Source: Hofstenia miamia
Taxonomy: Eukaryota; Xenacoelomorpha; Acoela
DNA length: 64,000 nt
Direction of reading: 5' to 3'
Assembly (NCBI GenBank): GCA_004352715.1
Contig: SCFE01000058.1
Span: forward strand, 1 to 64,000
Shown in pieces: positions 45,053 through 57,367 of this stretch. Below the pieces are notes generated by a model, which was given only the letters and a program-made list of their open reading frames with translations, had not been told where the DNA came from and did no database searches. A program made the position numbers and the translations under genes. The first letter of the stretch is position 1. Every line of letters begins with the position of its first letter.

Positions 45053-46676
45053 CTAATAAGTAGAAACCGGAAAACTATGTTATAACATAAAATAGAATGT
45101 AATCAAATATTTTGGCCATGATATAGAATATCGAATATTATAGCCAATAGGAAAATAGCAGTATGTTGTGTTGAATTTTGGTCACGAGGCCGAGTGTAGA
45201 ATATTGTAGCCAATAGAAAATCAGCATTCTGTTATTTCGATAGTTTTGAGTAAACATGCCGCCTGTCGCCAGGAGCAATTCGGCCAAAGTACGACACTAC
45301 ATTCGCGAATTCCCAGGGGTATTTAAATCCGATGGTGATATTTTACTTTGCTCATTGTGTTTCAAAACTGTTTGCTATGGAACGCGTTCGCAGGTGCTAC
45401 AGCACCTAAAGTCGACAATACATGGAAAAACGCTGCATTAAGCATGCCAAAGCCGAATATTTTACAAACCAAAGAATTAGCAAGAGCAGAAAAACTACTA
45501 GCCAGGTGCAATTTACCTTTTACGATTTTGGATAATCCGGACTATAGATCCTTTATGGAGAAGGAGGTGGCGAAGTATGTCCTTCCAAGCAAGTCTTCTG
45601 TCCGGAAAGTGTATTTGGAGAAAACAGTGGCAAAGAAACGAAAAGAGATGCTGGCAAGTCTTGACGGGAAATCACTCTATGTGATGTTTGACGAAACATC
45701 ATTCAAAAATCGGTCTATCTTCACCGCTCTCGTAGGAGACTGTAATTCGCCAAGGACCCCATATATCCTGGGTATTCAGGAATGTGAAACCGTAAATGCA
45801 AATGTGGTTGCACAAACGATCAATCGCTGGCTCCAAAAAACATTTGACTTGTTTAGTCTGAAGGTTTTATTGAGCGATGGTGCTGCCTACTGCATTAAAG
45901 CTGGGAAAATTCTAAAGGAATTTTACGAAGATTTAATTCATATTCGCTCTCTTGCACTTGGCCTTTGAGAAAATTCGTTGCCATAACAAGGTAGTCGATG
46001 GTGCCATTGGATCTTTGAAGCAGATTCTGTCAAAATCTGGATGTTGGTGGGCGTCATTTCCGGTTTCTTTACCCCATGGCCCATTATAACCAGATGGGGC
46101 ACGTGGATCGAGTGCGCTACATAGATCGCCCACAATTTTGCCAAAATCAAAGATTGGGTGGATGGTCTTGAAGACGAGGGACTATTAATTTCAAATGCGA
46201 AAGTAGCCTTTGGGGAGCTGGAACTTCAGCGAGAATTGGAAAAACTAACAAAGTTTTAACACACTGTGAACTCTCAGAAATTACTTCTGGAACACTGTTT
46301 GTTAGGCGAAATGTTGGAAAACATACGCTCCTTCGAAAAGGCTATATCAGTTGACACAGATGCAGCGAAGAAGTTTTCCGATCTACTTTGCGGCACTAAC
46401 GGGCTCAAGCTTGTCGAAGGAAAAGAATTGGAGCTGAATTTCATCCCGCTGACAACTGTGGAGGTTGAAAGATTTTTCTCCAAGCTGAAAAACTTCTTAA
46501 AAAACAAGCCGAATGTTTCTCTGGAAGCAGCAGAGAGCGTCCTCTTTGTAAATACATTTCCTAATTAAAGTGATTTCACCGAATATTTTTATCGAATATT
46601 TTAGCACCTTTTACCGCATAATAATCGAATATGTGAAGTTCTATCATCGAATATTTTTCCGGTTCCTACTAATAAG
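45053..46676 (+). mobile_element. hAT transposon nested in a LINE, perfect 8-bp TSD
   Basis: The element spans 45061-46668 (1608 bp). The left tip TAGAAACCGGAAAACTA and the complement of the right tip, TAGGAACCGGAAAAATATTC, form imperfect terminal inverted repeats. Both subterminal regions repeat TCGAATATT-type motifs. The flanks are identical CTAATAAG (45053-45060 and 46669-46676), the 8-bp TSD expected of hAT. The target is the RT coding region of a family-B LINE, and the LINE frame resumes exactly when the element and one TSD are removed. It contains one transposase pseudogene. Confidence 0.93.
45256..46567 (+). pseudogene. hAT transposase (BED/CGGBP1-like N-terminus), frameshifted
   Basis: It begins with MPPVARSNSAKVRHYI. 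An N-terminal zinc finger (LLCSLCFKTVC ... VLQHLKSTIH, a C-x2-C...H-x5-H pattern like CGGBP1/BED) follows. After a frameshift near 45430 comes the RNase H-like core: YVMFDETSFKNRSIF with a candidate first catalytic Asp, then LLSDGAAYCIKAG with a second. A frameshift near 45950 leads to LAFEKIRCHNKVVDGAIGSL, and another to ITRWGTWIECATYIAHNF. The C-terminal frame (46266-46567) has FIPLTTVEVERFFSKLK, the hATC dimerisation motif. Length (~430 aa) fits a compact hAT enzyme. The three or so frameshifts look recent because protein similarity is well kept. CpG content is higher than in the surroundings. Confidence 0.88.
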
Positions 46677-47645
46677 TACCGCAAAAAATGCTTTTGATGC
46701 TGCAAAAAACCTCCAAACAGATATAGAAAAATTAAACAATTATTTTACAAATAATCAACGGAATCTAAATATTGAAAAAACTCAATTTATAATTTTTCCA
46801 CAGAAGGCACAAAGAAATCTAATAAATGATATAGAAATAATGATAATTAATGAGTCAATAAATCAAAGTGAATCAGTCAGCTATTTAGGAGTGGAGATAG
46901 ATAATGAATTAACATTTGAAAAATTTCTACTGAATAAAATTCAAAGAATGACTACAGGCATTAGATATCTTTATCACTTATGCAATGTAATATCAAGCAA
47001 TTATCATAAACAACTAATACATGCTTTCTGTTTGTCTCATTTTCAATACTGTTCCTTTCTTTTAACTAACCTAAATTCGAAACATCGTATGCTTCTTTCA
47101 AAGACATGTAATAGGTGTTTAAAAACTCTAAACTTTGCATAAAGGCATGACGAAGCATCAGTATATCGTAATAAATATAAAATATTATCTCCGTTCTATC
47201 AAATTCATCTTCATATGCTATCTATCTTATTTAAATTCAAATCTCTACAAACACCTCTCCCTTTCCTTAATGACTATATTAGATTAAATGAGAGATCGCA
47301 AAAATTTTTGTGTTTAGATAAAAATTATAATGGCTTTCATCACATATCAATTAAATTGTGGAATAATTTAGATTATGAAACACGAATAGAAAAAAACTAT
47401 AAAAAGTTTAGAAAAAAAATTGAAACAATTTCTTCTAATAAAACAATATACATTAGGGGATGGTGCATTCGAAACATACATCCAATATTGATCACCTACA
47501 CAAGTATTCACTCAAACATTGATAATATTATTATATATTGTACATATTAATTTGTAGTTAATTATTTTTTTGTTTTATTTTTTGTCATGTGTTAGTTTGT
47601 AGATTTTTTTGTATACATATTTTACGCAATAAATATACTCTGACT

Positions 47646-47670
47646 CTTATTATTATTATTATTATTTTTT
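47646..47670. repeat. (ATT)n tail of family-B LINE
   Basis: A short ATT run immediately after the LINE 3' UTR. Confidence 0.85.
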
Positions 47671-47779
47671 AATCAGCCACATACAAAATTGCTTCATGAC
47701 GGTAACAACAATAACACAATTATGAGAATGCCAGCAGAAAAAGATGAGACTTTAACCTTGCTTTAAATACAATTATGGT

Positions 47780-48375
47780 GGGAAACATCTTAACATTCAG
47801 ATGTAGATCATTCCATGCCTTAGGACCAGCAATTGATAAGCACGTGAAGAGTTGGACGAACTAACATGTGGAACAGTTAACCTAAGTTGATCACTAGATA
47901 TAAGTTCATGACCATTATCACAACATTCAAAAAGTTCTACAATGTAATTTGGCTCAAGATTGTGCGCAAAGCTTTCCATACAGTAAGTGAGATTTTGTAG
48001 ACAATACGATATTAAACTGGAAGCCAATGTAGAACCTCTAAAATGGGAGTAATATGTTCTCTTGGACCAATATTCAAAGTGAAGCAAGCAGCAGAATTCT
48101 GTAACAATTGCAACTTATGGGGCAGAGTAGCAGGAATACCAGACGAGTAAATTGTATGCATCAATATATGATGTAACGAATGCACTAACAAGACGCTTAG
48201 ATGGCGAATTTGCCAGAGACGTTGAAGTGCAACCATACCAGTATGGCACAATTTCACATCTGCTTCACGGTGAGAGAGAGTCGAGTCAAAAATGAACCCA
48301 AGGTTTCTGACAGCATTAGAAGTAGGAAAAATATCTCAAACATAAATATGAAGAAGCTTTCTTAACATTGAATAT
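47780..48375 (-). pseudogene. CR1/L2-type LINE C-terminal fragment
   Basis: The minus strand reads AVRNLGFIFDSTLSHREAD, then IRHLSVLLVHS. It continues with LPHKLQLLQNSAACFTLNIG, HITPILEVLHWLPV and, after a frameshift, RIVYKISL. The last frame has LRLTVPHVSSSNSRAY-like and LLVLRHGMIY-like blocks where VPRxRTxxGDRxFxxxxPxxWN is expected. 'VRNLGVxFDS', 'IRxxL' and 'QNSAARLxxxxxxxHITPxLxxLHWLPV' are diagnostic of the CR1/L2/Rex-type C-terminal domain. Upstream RT sequence is absent. It is a different family from LINEs A and B. Confidence 0.75.
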
Positions 48376-50456
48376 TTACTGTATATAGCTTCGTGTTTCC
48401 TTGACTGCGCGCCCCAGAAAAAAAGTTCCGGCTGCGCTCTTGATCAGAATAATGGAGATGGGTCGTAACATATCCAAAAAATTTTCTCGAGGATGGCTTG
48501 GGAAGTGGTGAGACAACAGAGAGTTTATAAATGTATCAATTTATCAATAAGCATTGCTTATGAGTAAGGTTTAACAACTACGACCAATTTTTGGTCAAGC
48601 ATTAGTATTCATTTAGAATAAACTTGCTGTAAAATATCATATGATATTGGCATAATAGTGCATCCCTTTCCAATGTGGTAATGTACTAAAATTAGAGCTT
48701 AAATTTACATTTCTCTGCATATAGTTGTAGCTATAATACGAGTGTTCTTGATTATCATTTTGAAATTTATTAGCAGTTAGTTAACAATTAATGTTGAATT
48801 TTTCGGTCAAATGATTTCTGTTTACATTCTCAGCCAAATTATTTGGTCAAAGCGTTGCGGCTCAATCAGTTACGGCAAATTTTTCTTTTACTAGGCCGGC
48901 CACGGTTAACGGAAATTCTTGGCCACAATAACCCATGCATTTAAACCAAACTTTGAAAGCTTCGTCATTTCTTTATATCTGTCCCAGAAAGCATATCTCT
49001 TGCAAACTCATATTTAAAAACTGTTGATTTCAACCTTTGTTTAAAAAAACTCTTTTATACAGGGTGTCCACAAAGTCTGGACACAATAAAATTTCATAAT
49101 TTCGTCACTATCTAAATAAGTGAGCTTCCTTCTGGATAAAGTATATTAAATTTTTAAATTAAGCCTCTATAGCCACTGAGAACTATAAGTTTAAATCTTT
49201 CTTGAATCATGGATGCAAAAAATATGAATAATTTTAATTCCTACTTTGAAAAATAGTTAATTTTCCTGTTTCAAGATTTAAAAAGGTACCCTGTAGAGAT
49301 TTACTACTTATAATGTAGATGTTGAACTTTCTTAATAGCAATTAAGTTAACAAAATCAAAATCATGTAAAGTTTTATTTATTTTTGGAAATAGCTCTTCA
49401 TTATTAGCTACTGAAACTAGCTTTTAAATTAGAAATACTTAATTTTGCAAAATTATCTGATTATATAAATTGTAGTGTATTTGAAAATTGCTGGGTAGAT
49501 GCAATAAAACTGCATCCTCCTTTTTGAGAGTTTTCTCTGAAGAGTGAAATGTTATAAAATAGCCTATACAAGTAATTCTCCAGTGAAAAAACTGTTGGAA
49601 AAGAGTTACTATATTTTGAATTAATGCTGCTTAATTTTTTTCAACAGTGAGTGTTTGTAGTTGTTAGTATGATATATTTCAAACTCTTTATTTCAAATTA
49701 AAAACTGAGAAGCTTACAATTAACTCTATTTGGCGCATATGCAATTTAGACTATATATCACATACGAAAATGATTGCATGTGAACAGACAGTATGATAGA
49801 TACGTTGGCGCAAAATGCTCAGAAATACAGACATGAACAGGTTGAATCATTTATCACGTAATGCATGTGACAATGAAAGCCTCAATAAAAGACCCTGTAA
49901 CAATTGTGGTTCAGATTTGTATTATTCGTGATGTGTAGCATGCATTTACCCTATATTGACTAAAATTGATACAATTATATATTCCTACGCAAATTGTTTG
50001 TGAAATTCGACATGGTGTTAAATTCATAGTTTTGTTTAAAGTAAGTGTGCTAAATTTGATCTATATTTTATGTTATTAACATTAAGGTAGCCAAGAGGCT
50101 ATAGTTGGTCACAAGCCATTCTCATGTGATTGGCGAATTTTCAATAATACCAATTTTATTACGGCATTGATTTTCATAAAAATTAAATTGGAAATATATT
50201 TATTGCCATTTTTGAAATTATGCCTCCAGTAAAATACAATAAACCAATACAAAAGAAAAGGCCTAGATTTGCAAGCATCTTCTGTAGTATTAATCAGTTA
50301 TGAAATAATAATGAGCAATTAAATGGTTTTCTGTGAGAAATGGCAAAATGGAAATAAATGAATTATAAGTTCACAATTACAACTTTTCTTTGGCACCAAA
50401 TTAAATCGCGAAAAGTTATGCGGAAAATGCAACCAATTTAACTCTTCAAATTTGGT
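48376..50456. other. AT-rich spacer with possible TE tips
   Basis: Near 48400-48440 GCGCCCCAGAAAAAAA...CCGGCTGCGCT resembles the 3' tip of animal DNA transposons. At 49058-49295, TACAGGGTGTCC and, at the other end, GGTACCCTGTA could bound a TA-flanked MITE, with similarity limited to the tips. No genes recognised. Confidence 0.35.
49058..49295. mobile_element. Candidate TA-flanked MITE
   Basis: The left end TACAGGGTGTCCACAAAGTC and right end (complement) TACAGGGTACC share about ten bases and both sit on TA, as in Tc1/mariner-type elements. TACAGGGTGTCC is a frequent mariner-type tip. The inverted repeat is short, so the right end is doubtful. Confidence 0.3.
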
Positions 50457-50750
50457 TTAAAACAAAATTTGAATCATGTACACAGTTATAACTATTGTTC
50501 TGTGCCTCAAAAAATAAAGAAAGGTTGCGCGTAATGTTTTCGAGAGAAGGATGCGATTTTCGAATTTATTTTTGTGAAGAGAAATGAGCATTATTGAAAG
50601 TGAGATAAGCAGAGCGCATTTATAAATTGTTTGTGATAGGTATTTGGAATACATCTATCCCCAGAAGCCATTCTCTTAATCTTAGCCAGTAAGAATTTTT
50701 CGAAGTTTAAGTCAATTTCAACACCTAAATAGTTAATAGACTTGCTTTGC
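50457..50750 (-). pseudogene. LINE family B, short fragment
   Basis: The minus strand reads LGVEIDLNFEKFLLAKIKRM, then YHKQFINALCLSHFQ and SFLFTKINS, matching the C-terminal part of the family-B LINE at 28.4-28.9 kb. It is truncated on both sides. On the right it is joined to the 11-bp minisatellite-bearing repeat. Confidence 0.8.
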
Positions 50751-50754
50751 TTTA

Positions 50755-51465
50755 TTTTTAAACATCTTGTAGACCTCTTCTAAAAGTCTTCTAAACGTCT
50801 TCTAGACGTCGTTAGATATCTTATAAACGTTTTCTAAACCATTACTAAATGTTTTCTAAATCATTTCTAAACAATTTCTAAGAGTATTCCCAAATGTTTT
50901 TTACAATTTGGTCCGGTATTTTAATGGACCAAATCAGTGACTCTCTTTGTCCAGCAATTTCAATTGTGCATGAATGCATTTACATCTATCCCTCATTTTG
51001 ATTTCATTTGAAGACTTCAATTGCACTTGGTCGCATTTACATTTGTTGATGATGATGAAATCGTTGGATTAATTCAATAGTAAACACCCCACCGAATTGA
51101 AAGCAAAAGCGCATGGAGGAGAGCAACTGAATATATTTTCGATCTATTTTTTGTTCAACTTTCCCCTTAACATGCAAGTGTAACACACTTTTTGCAATTG
51201 AGTTCTTTAAACTAAGAAAATTTTTTATTTTTTCATTCATATTACTAGCAAAATAGTTAATTTTTTAAAGATTTTTTATCAATAATTGTTTCAATATAAA
51301 TATAGAATATTTATCAATGTTAGAATTTGTTAAATTTCCTTTTTTGTACATTAAAAATTTTAATTGAATAATCGGAACACCCATAGGCATATTAACATGA
51401 ACTTGTGAAGTAAAATAGAACTGCCACACATAAAATATAAGAAATAAATTATGTAAATATTGAAA
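50755..51465. repeat. Second copy of the minisatellite-bearing repeat
   Basis: Starts with a short run of the CTTCTAAACGT-type 11-mer (50760-50830). It then matches 6440-6762 closely: shared ACAATTTGGTCCGG, ATCAGTGACTCTCTTTGTC, TTTACATTTGTT.ATGATGATGAAATCG and TTGAATAATCGGAA. Relative to the first copy it has an insertion of ~80 bp near 50965-51045 and one of ~250 bp near 51110-51360. It continues past the point where copy 1 runs into its gap. Confidence 0.8.
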
Positions 51466-51530
51466 GGGTTGTCATTTAAAATATTATTTGCTTGATCTAA
51501 CCACATAATGGCAGATTACTATTGCAACCA

Positions 51531-51570
<40 letters not shown>

Positions 51571-51817
51571 CTAGCAGTTATTAAATACTGCGATTCAATT
51601 AGCTGATTTAAATTACAAAAACTGAGTTGAATTATTAAAGGTTTAGTAAAAAATCGAGTTATTGAGTTACTAATGTATGACAGTATTTCTCATTAGTTGT
51701 TAATTTCAAAGCGTTTAAGAGACTGCTTATCAAAATTTCTACCGCTTATTCCTCCAATTACTTCAGCACTGCTTTCGCTTATTTTGAAGCTTTTGCTTAA
51801 ACAGGTTAAATACTCTG

Positions 51818-51854
<37 letters not shown>

Positions 51855-51974
51855 NNNNNNNNNNNNNNNNNNNNNNNNNNNNNNNNNNNNNNNNNNNNNN
51901 NNNNNNNNNNNNNNNNNNNNNNNNNNNNNNNNNNNNNNNNNNNNNNNNNNNNNNNNNNNATATATATATATATG

Positions 51975-52006
<32 letters not shown>
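51466..52006. other. (TA)n-rich spacer with gap
   Basis: (TA)n at about 51535-51565 and 51818-52006, the latter interrupted by 105 N (51855-51959). Nothing coding recognised. Confidence 0.8.
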
Positions 52007-52008
<2 letters not shown>

Positions 52009-52487
52009 CTAGCATCAACATAGCAAGCCAATAAGTGATAGCGTAGTATCTAGTCTCGTTGTGATACATCTCATGTGACTTCTTAGGCATAGACAATTTA
52101 AAGTAGTAAGCACTAGTATTAATATAGATAGACTACTGGGAATACGAACTCCAGTAACACATAAGAATACATGGCAATTAGTGCCGAAGCGAGACATCAA
52201 AGCTGCCATCTAGAATACGCGAATGTCTGAATCAGTTACACCCAAAACTGAACGGGCTTAAGCCTCCTTCGTAGACGGGCTAGAACGATCCTACACGCCC
52301 GAATACGAACTCGGCATACTCCCTCGATCTCAGCTTCTAGAAAGTTTAGCTGCTCATGATCATCTCAATATAATTATATGAGTATGAGAATGAGCTATCA
52401 AACCAAAAAGATTTTATTAAACGTTTGCGCACACTGAGGCTCTATATATACAAACTGATTTATATATATATATATATATATAGATAT
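52007..52487. repeat. Repeat X, copy 3
   Basis: From 52164 it is nearly identical to 37681-38001, including the internal (TA)n at its right end, into which the LTR has inserted. To the left of 52164 the copies diverge but still share blocks such as ATTCTAGCATCA and TAGCGTAGTATCTA. Confidence 0.75.
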
Positions 52488-53635
52488 TGTAGCATAATCC
52501 ACCAAATTACCTGCTAAAGAGAAAAGAAGTCAGTCAAATAAAAGAAAAAGAAAAGCAAAAATGATTAGAAATTTATTTAGCAATTTAATTTGTTGTATTT
52601 TGCAACTAAGATCTATCAAATACAAATGTAAAAAATTAGTACTTGTAGAAAACACTAATTTGGCAAAACGAAGAAGGCGAAATCGCTTCTCATTCTTTTT
52701 AGCCAACTTTGGCAGCCGAATAATTTAAAAATTTAAATCGACGGGTACTTTTTTGAAATTAACTATAAATAGAGTAAGAACATTGGAAGGATTGTTGAAG
52801 TAAATTCTTCGAAATTCTTATCTTTAGATTTTCACGGTTTGATTAATTAAAGTCAATATCAAGCTAAACAGTTCATGTTGAGTAGTGGTCAGGATTCCAT
52901 GAAGGGAACGATTCAAGGTTCTCACCCCTGATCACGAAACCGCACATAGGTTAGGCATACGAATAGGAGTTTTTTAATTACCGGTTTAGCTGACTATTGA
53001 TTGCCTTCGTATATGTAAGTACTGATAACAACTTCTCAATAAGGCTAGTAAGCCAAACGTAGGACATATTATTATCGTTTCTAGATCCAAATTAGTGACT
53101 ATAAAGTGACTGATAATGAAACTGTTTTATTCTATTACGATTATTATATGTAGGATAGAAAGCTGCTACTAGTTTAATTAATTATTTTAAAGCCAATAGT
53201 TTTCGGTAATGACTCTTCGTATATTAGTTAATGAAGCAGCTAGTGACAAGCCCGGTTGCAATTGATTATTATATTTTATAAAATGATTTTAATTCGAGTT
53301 GTGGCGAGCCATTAGTAAGCACCGCATTAAGCTATGGTACACATAAAGAGAGCAATTGAACTGAGTGCTGGATACACTTCAGTGGAAACGGATTGCTGGA
53401 AGTGTTGCTGACTTCGGAGAACAGCGTCGGGCGGATACCCAACTGTTGGAGACACTGCGAAGCTATTTCACCTAAATAGTGATGGTTAAATTTCTCTGTT
53501 AATAATAGTTAATAGCAATAGTTACCGATGAAGCAAAGCAGTAAGAAACCATTAGATCCCTACCCGCTAGTTCAACACGCAATCAAATACAGAGATTTCA
53601 ATAAATGGATGTCAATCCTGGTAGAGGATGCTACA
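52488..53635 (+). mobile_element. Solo LTR, LTR family 1 (Ty3/gypsy-like)
   Basis: 1148 bp bounded by perfect 8-base inverted tips TGTAGCAT...ATGCTACA (TG...CA). It is flanked by ATAT on both sides (52484-52487 and 53636-53639), a 4-bp TSD that cannot be proven because the target is (TA)n. It has no internal region, so it looks like a solo LTR left by recombination. It is homologous over its whole length to 58367-59429 (plus) and to 57368-58366 and 59814-60670 (minus). It retains many CpG dinucleotides and is therefore probably the youngest copy here. Confidence 0.85.
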
Positions 53636-55800
53636 ATATATATATATTGTGGCATCGGCAGTAGCAGCAATTTCATTTATTTGTTATATTTTTGTTCTAC
53701 TCACATTGCTTAAATTCTACTGTCACTACTAGGAGTTCACAATGAATCCCAATTGACTGCCACCCAAAATTTCTGTCATGCTTTTGATGACGCACTTTGT
53801 AAACGTTATTTAGTTCTGCCACATGGCAGGTTGTTTGTTATTGTTATTAATTATTTTATGTATAAAATAGGGCCTAGTGTGCGTGATCAGCAATACACTT
53901 TTAGTCTTATTCAAGTTTCCTCGTTAATCCTTGTTGTCATATTACATGTCAAAATGTAGATAGATCCTATCTGGAGAGGAGGGGTACTGTGTGCAAGTGC
54001 ATTGTCTTGCAGTTGTCTCCAGGACACTATATAGCAAAGCACATGCCCTCTTTTCTGTGGAGTCCAGCTACTCTAGTTCAATGAGAGGTAATATTTGATG
54101 ACCAATTATTTGTTTCACGTCAACTATAAGTGCTATGTAAGTCCTAATTCTTCTGCTGTCACTCAATTGTGTGTTATTACAACTAGATATTATGTATTCC
54201 TGATTGTTGGTATTAATTATAATATTTCACTAAAAGTGTGTGGTCATAATTCTCATGCTGTATTTACAATTAATGATGAATGGATTGTTCTTGCCTACTC
54301 AATAGTAGATGCTACATCATTGGAATGCAATAGCTTGGTTTATGCTATGGTTATACTAACACTATTGATGCTAGATGGTGACTGACGACTATTTAAAGAA
54401 CTAACTCCTGAAACTGATCTTAATTTTTTCTGTGTTATACTCTTAAAGAAATTTTTGTTAGTTGCTTCCTATAGATCCTCTAAATTTCTTGAAAATACAT
54501 ATTGCCTATTGCTCTGTCAATATTTAGGCTATAGCTCTCAAATTTAGCACGCTTATAGAGCTCTGCAAGTTGAAGATTTTAAGCATTTTACAGGCCTAAA
54601 CATGCCAAAATTGCACCCTTTTGCAAAAATTTGCTGTTGTTGATGATATTTGAAGATACCTCACAAAAAAAATTGGCAATGGAATTTGAAATAATTCCTA
54701 GCAATAGAAGTTTAAAAAATTTTTTAATTAGGCTAAAATTGTTAATTTTTTACCATTTACTTGAACAAACGCTTTTTTGGAGAAAATTTTTTGTTTTTTC
54801 ACTTTAGTGATCGGAAATTTGAGCAGAATTGTTTGAAAATTAATGGCAAAAATTGCACATTGGCCATATACTTTTTCTAAAAAAAATTTTTTGGAAACCC
54901 AGGTTGGCTTTAAGTTATTGTATCTTAAGTTTAAGAGGCCATGGCAACAAAAGCATTAGAGGCATCAAAGATCCATTTGAATTTTAGAGTAGCAAACTTT
55001 ATTCAAAAAATTTTGTTTTTAAGGTTTATGGCTCTACAATCAATATTGGCTGAGCTAGGCTGGTCAGAGCTTTTTACTTTAATAACTTTTGATATATTGA
55101 AGCTATGAATGTGACTTTTATATCAAAATACACAGGTTAAAAGAGAATCTAATTTTTTGGTGTTGTCCCATTATGGAAAGAATTTAACAATTTCAACTAA
55201 AAAATACATTTTTCGCAAAATTAAAATTTTAAAAAATTAGAAATTTTTACTTTGAGATATTTGCTGTAATACAAGAAATAAGATTCAAAAAAATTTTCCA
55301 AAAGTTCTTAATCTGCCATAATGGGAAATTTTCTCTTGTAGATATTAATATTATTGGAGGGTATAGTAGCGATTTTTTTGACAAAAACTGTTTATAAATC
55401 TGCATTTACTTTTCAATATTATTAACCTTCAAAATTTTGTTTAAGAATACTACACTTCATATTAGGAACCCCTATAAACTTGCAAAAAGTCTGTTTTCTT
55501 AAATGTATATTGTGAATGATCAAAATGGATATAATGGATAAACCTTGAAAACTCAATTATATTTTACTCCATTTTATTTAAATCTGTGATCCATGCAGTC
55601 AATTCTTTGATATTTTGCTGTGGTTATTGTATATACTGAGATTTCTGGGTTTTCAATAATAATAATTTTTCAGAGCATTGACTACTACTTCTCATTAAAG
55701 ATTGATGTTTCTACATAGATTAAGGAGTGGCAAGTGTGTTTCTGGCATTGGATTTCGAGATTGAGAAGCTTTATCAGTGTTATTCATTGAATTAAATGTG
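53636..55800. other. CpG-poor AT-rich spacer
   Basis: No supported gene. Open frames at 53753-53959 and 54095-54385 have hydrophobic stretches but no recognised motif or exon signals I trust. CG dinucleotides are very scarce from about 54 kb onward. Confidence 0.5.
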
Positions 55801-56575
55801 AAAACTTTAATTTGCAAGATTTCTTTTAAAACTGCTCTTTAACTACATTTTAAAATGAAAAAACGATCTAATATTCTTAATCTATAGGTCTAAAATTACT
55901 TGAAAATGTTCACCTTTTATATTCTAAGTGAATTTGGAGGTCATATTGTGAAAATTTGTTGAATAAATTGGTATTATCCTAAAGGTTCCTTAGCTTTAAG
56001 AGAGTTGATTTTTCCAATACACTTCCAAAGCCAATTCATTTGACAAATTTCTTCATTCTACCTAAATTTGATGATTCTGAATTTATTTCTAACATTAGAT
56101 TTTCATTTTAAGCAATGATTTTAGTGTAAATTGATTAATCAAATGCAATATTTCTTAAATTTCATGGAAAAACACTAACTTTGCAATATTGATCTGGAAA
56201 CCACTCTTTAATTATTGTTTAAAGCAAGAAACCAATGTGATATTCAGATTCTACAGATCTGAAATTACTTGAAAAGGTTTATCTTTTGTATTCTAAATGG
56301 TCCAATAGTGAAATTTTGTTTAATGAATTAGTAGCTTTCTCAATTTCTTCTAGAAATCAGATATTTCATTTTTTCCAATCACTTCCAAAGGCAAATTTTT
56401 GTTGAAAATTGCTCATTATACTTAAATTTGATGCTTCTGAATCAATTTTTGCCATTAAATTTTCAACTTGAGCTGTAATTTCAGAGTAAATTGATTAAAT
56501 ATATGCAATTTTTCTCAGATTTGGTAAGAAAACTCTAACTTTGCAGTATTGATCAGGAAGGCATTCTGTAGAATT
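55801..56575. repeat. Tandem repeat, ~370-bp unit, two diverged copies plus partial
   Basis: Unit 1 starts near 55801, unit 2 near 56177, a partial third near 56541. Shared blocks in register are AAATTACTTGAAAA, TTTTCCAATMACTTCCAAAG, TAAATTTGATGNTTCTGAAT, GTAAATTGATTAA and ACTTTGCARTATTGATC. The copies are clearly diverged. No coding potential. Confidence 0.75.
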
Positions 56576-57367
56576 TGTACCAGGCTCTAGACATCAAGGG
56601 ATGCAAGGTGATGCCATTGCTTAGTACGTAGTCTTGGGAATGCAGGCATGATTCCACTGTAATATGATCACATTTAATTAATTACATTTGGTAACAGTCA
56701 TTAACTTAAACTAATTAATTCTTCTTTAGATTGTCAGATGTTCACAGGCCTGAGGCCTGAAGTGGCACCATGCAGCAAGAGATGAGAAGGGCTAGTTGGT
56801 GATAACTTCCATGTGACAGAGACCAAACCATGACTCACCAGACCTCCTAGTGTGGTGTGACACTCTCAGTCTGATGTGTTCTTAATTTGTTTAGTGCATT
56901 GATTGCCCTTGTTATCAATTGTCATCTCTTGTTATAATCCCTACATATAAAAAACATTACATTTAAATAAATACATAACAATCCTACTGAATACATGTGA
57001 CCAATCAACACCATAGGCAGAAACAGAATGGTTAAGTCATCATGATGGGTTGTTGAGTTAGTAATCCTTTCACACATGTAATAAATATCAGGGCTTGTAG
57101 GGACCTTGTATGTATAATAATATTTATTATAGTACTGTAAGAGTGTGGATCTAAAACAGATGGTTAGCTTAGGGGTAGTTTTCCAGTTATTTGTTGACAA
57201 TTTGTTATTCATAAGAATGGATCAGTAGGAAGGCTAAACAGTAAGAAAAATCCCTAAGCCTACACCTAACCTAAGAGTACACCATATGATGAATAGCTGG
57301 GTGTGTGGCTGCTCTGAATGTCCTTTAACTGAATGCAGGGACCACTTAAAAACTACTCATGTGCTTA
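56576..57367. other. Spacer, no recognised feature
   Basis: No gene or element recognised; CpG-poor. Confidence 0.5.

Larger units (their letters stand above)
45007..47645 (+). pseudogene. LINE family B, plus-strand copy split by a hAT element
   Basis: The LINE reads DIYRYANNTCLIS up to 45060 and resumes at 46669 with LISTAKNAFDAAKNLQ (the shared CTAATAAG is the duplicated target). The intact sister at 28.4-31.3 kb reads KIYQYADDICLISTDK at the same place. Here the catalytic YADD has become YANN, so the RT is inactive. The C-terminal part continues with SVSYLGVEIDNELTFEKF, FCLSHFQYCSFLL and KLWNNLD, and is nearly uninterrupted to the stop at 47548-47550. AATAAATATACTCTGACTC and an (ATT)n tail (47646-47670) finish the element. 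It is 5'-truncated at (TAAG)n. Confidence 0.88.
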
